Source: an uncultured Lachnospiraceae bacterium (GTDB lineage: Bacteria; Bacillota; Clostridia; Lachnospirales; Lachnospiraceae). Taken from it: 15,450 nucleotides of DNA. This document shows, in pieces, positions 15,389 through 15,450 of this stretch; positions within the stretch are counted from its first letter, which is position 1; each line of letters starts with the position of its first letter. The position numbers and the translations under genes are program-made. The notes below the pieces were generated by a model. It saw only the letters and a program-made list of their open reading frames with translations. It had not been told where the DNA came from and ran no database searches. The DNA is taken from NCBI GenBank assembly GCA_900544445.1, contig UQVK01000095.1, positions 1 to 15,450 of the forward strand. The letters are read 5' to 3'.

Positions 15389-15450
15389 CTGTCTCTATAC
15401 ACATCTGACGCTGCCGACGATACTCCTTGTGTAGATCTCGGTGGTCGCCG
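15389..15450. other. Illumina Nextera adapter left in the assembly (not genomic)
   Basis: 15389-15406 is the Tn5 mosaic end CTGTCTCTTATACACATCT with one T missing. 15407-15420 is GACGCTGCCGACGA, the i5-side Nextera adapter in reverse complement. 15421-15428 is TACTCCTT, the reverse complement of index AAGGAGTA (known as S507/N507/i507). 15429-15450 is GTGTAGATCTCGGTGGTCGC plus two bases, the start of the P5 flow-cell primer in reverse complement. Order and spacing are exactly those of a Nextera read that ran through its insert. Confidence 0.97.

Noticed and set aside
15184..15402. 72-codon minus-strand open frame at the right end
   Set aside because: It begins inside the sequencing adapter and lies in another frame of the flotillin gene.

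Overview
The window looks like a contig end from a moderately GC-rich anaerobic Firmicute, most likely a gut Lachnospiraceae-type Clostridium. Three things suggest this: strong Gram-positive AGGAGG ribosome binding sites, the family content (a split-subunit sodium-pumping decarboxylase, a GH51 arabinofuranosidase, a YHYH-domain exported protein, a DacF-type carboxypeptidase and a flotillin), and protein sequences that read like clostridial homologues. I could not search a database, so the genus is open. I saw no rRNA, tRNA, CRISPR array or intact insertion sequence.

Left part (1-2300): a minus-strand Rpn/PD-(D/E)XK nuclease-transposase gene is broken by an in-frame TGA and runs off the left edge. 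Next to it is a 27-codon remnant of a YoeB-type toxin in which the first 12 or so codons are joined to the last 15. A plus-strand gene for an exported protein follows; it has a YHYH motif and a C-terminal peptidoglycan-binding domain.

Middle (2347-6881): an RsmF-like rRNA m5C methyltransferase, preceded by a promoter and then an intrinsic terminator inside its own leader (a possible attenuator). Next is an intracellular GH51 alpha-L-arabinofuranosidase with a divergent AraC-type regulator that probably controls it. The regulator converges on, and overlaps, a hotdog-fold acyl-CoA thioesterase.

Core (7042-12646): a five-gene minus-strand operon reads, in transcription order, acyl-CoA carboxyltransferase (MmdA/12S-like), lipoprotein-type OadG gamma subunit, biotin carrier protein, OadB sodium-pumping beta subunit, and OadA/5S-like pyruvate-oxaloacetate carboxyltransferase. 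Two carboxyltransferases of different specificity share one biotin carrier and one sodium pump. This is the part list of a methylmalonyl-CoA:pyruvate transcarboxylase combined with a sodium-translocating decarboxylase, and it is the most interesting system in the window. The operon has an extended -10 promoter, a leader of about 130 nt and a long G.U-rich RNA hairpin between the carrier and the pump genes.

Right part (12754-15450): a D-Ala-D-Ala carboxypeptidase and a 5'-truncated flotillin-like gene, both on the minus strand. The last 62 bases are not genomic. They match an Illumina Nextera adapter including an 8-base index, so the genome sequence ends at about 15388 and the flotillin N-terminus is missing because the contig stops there.
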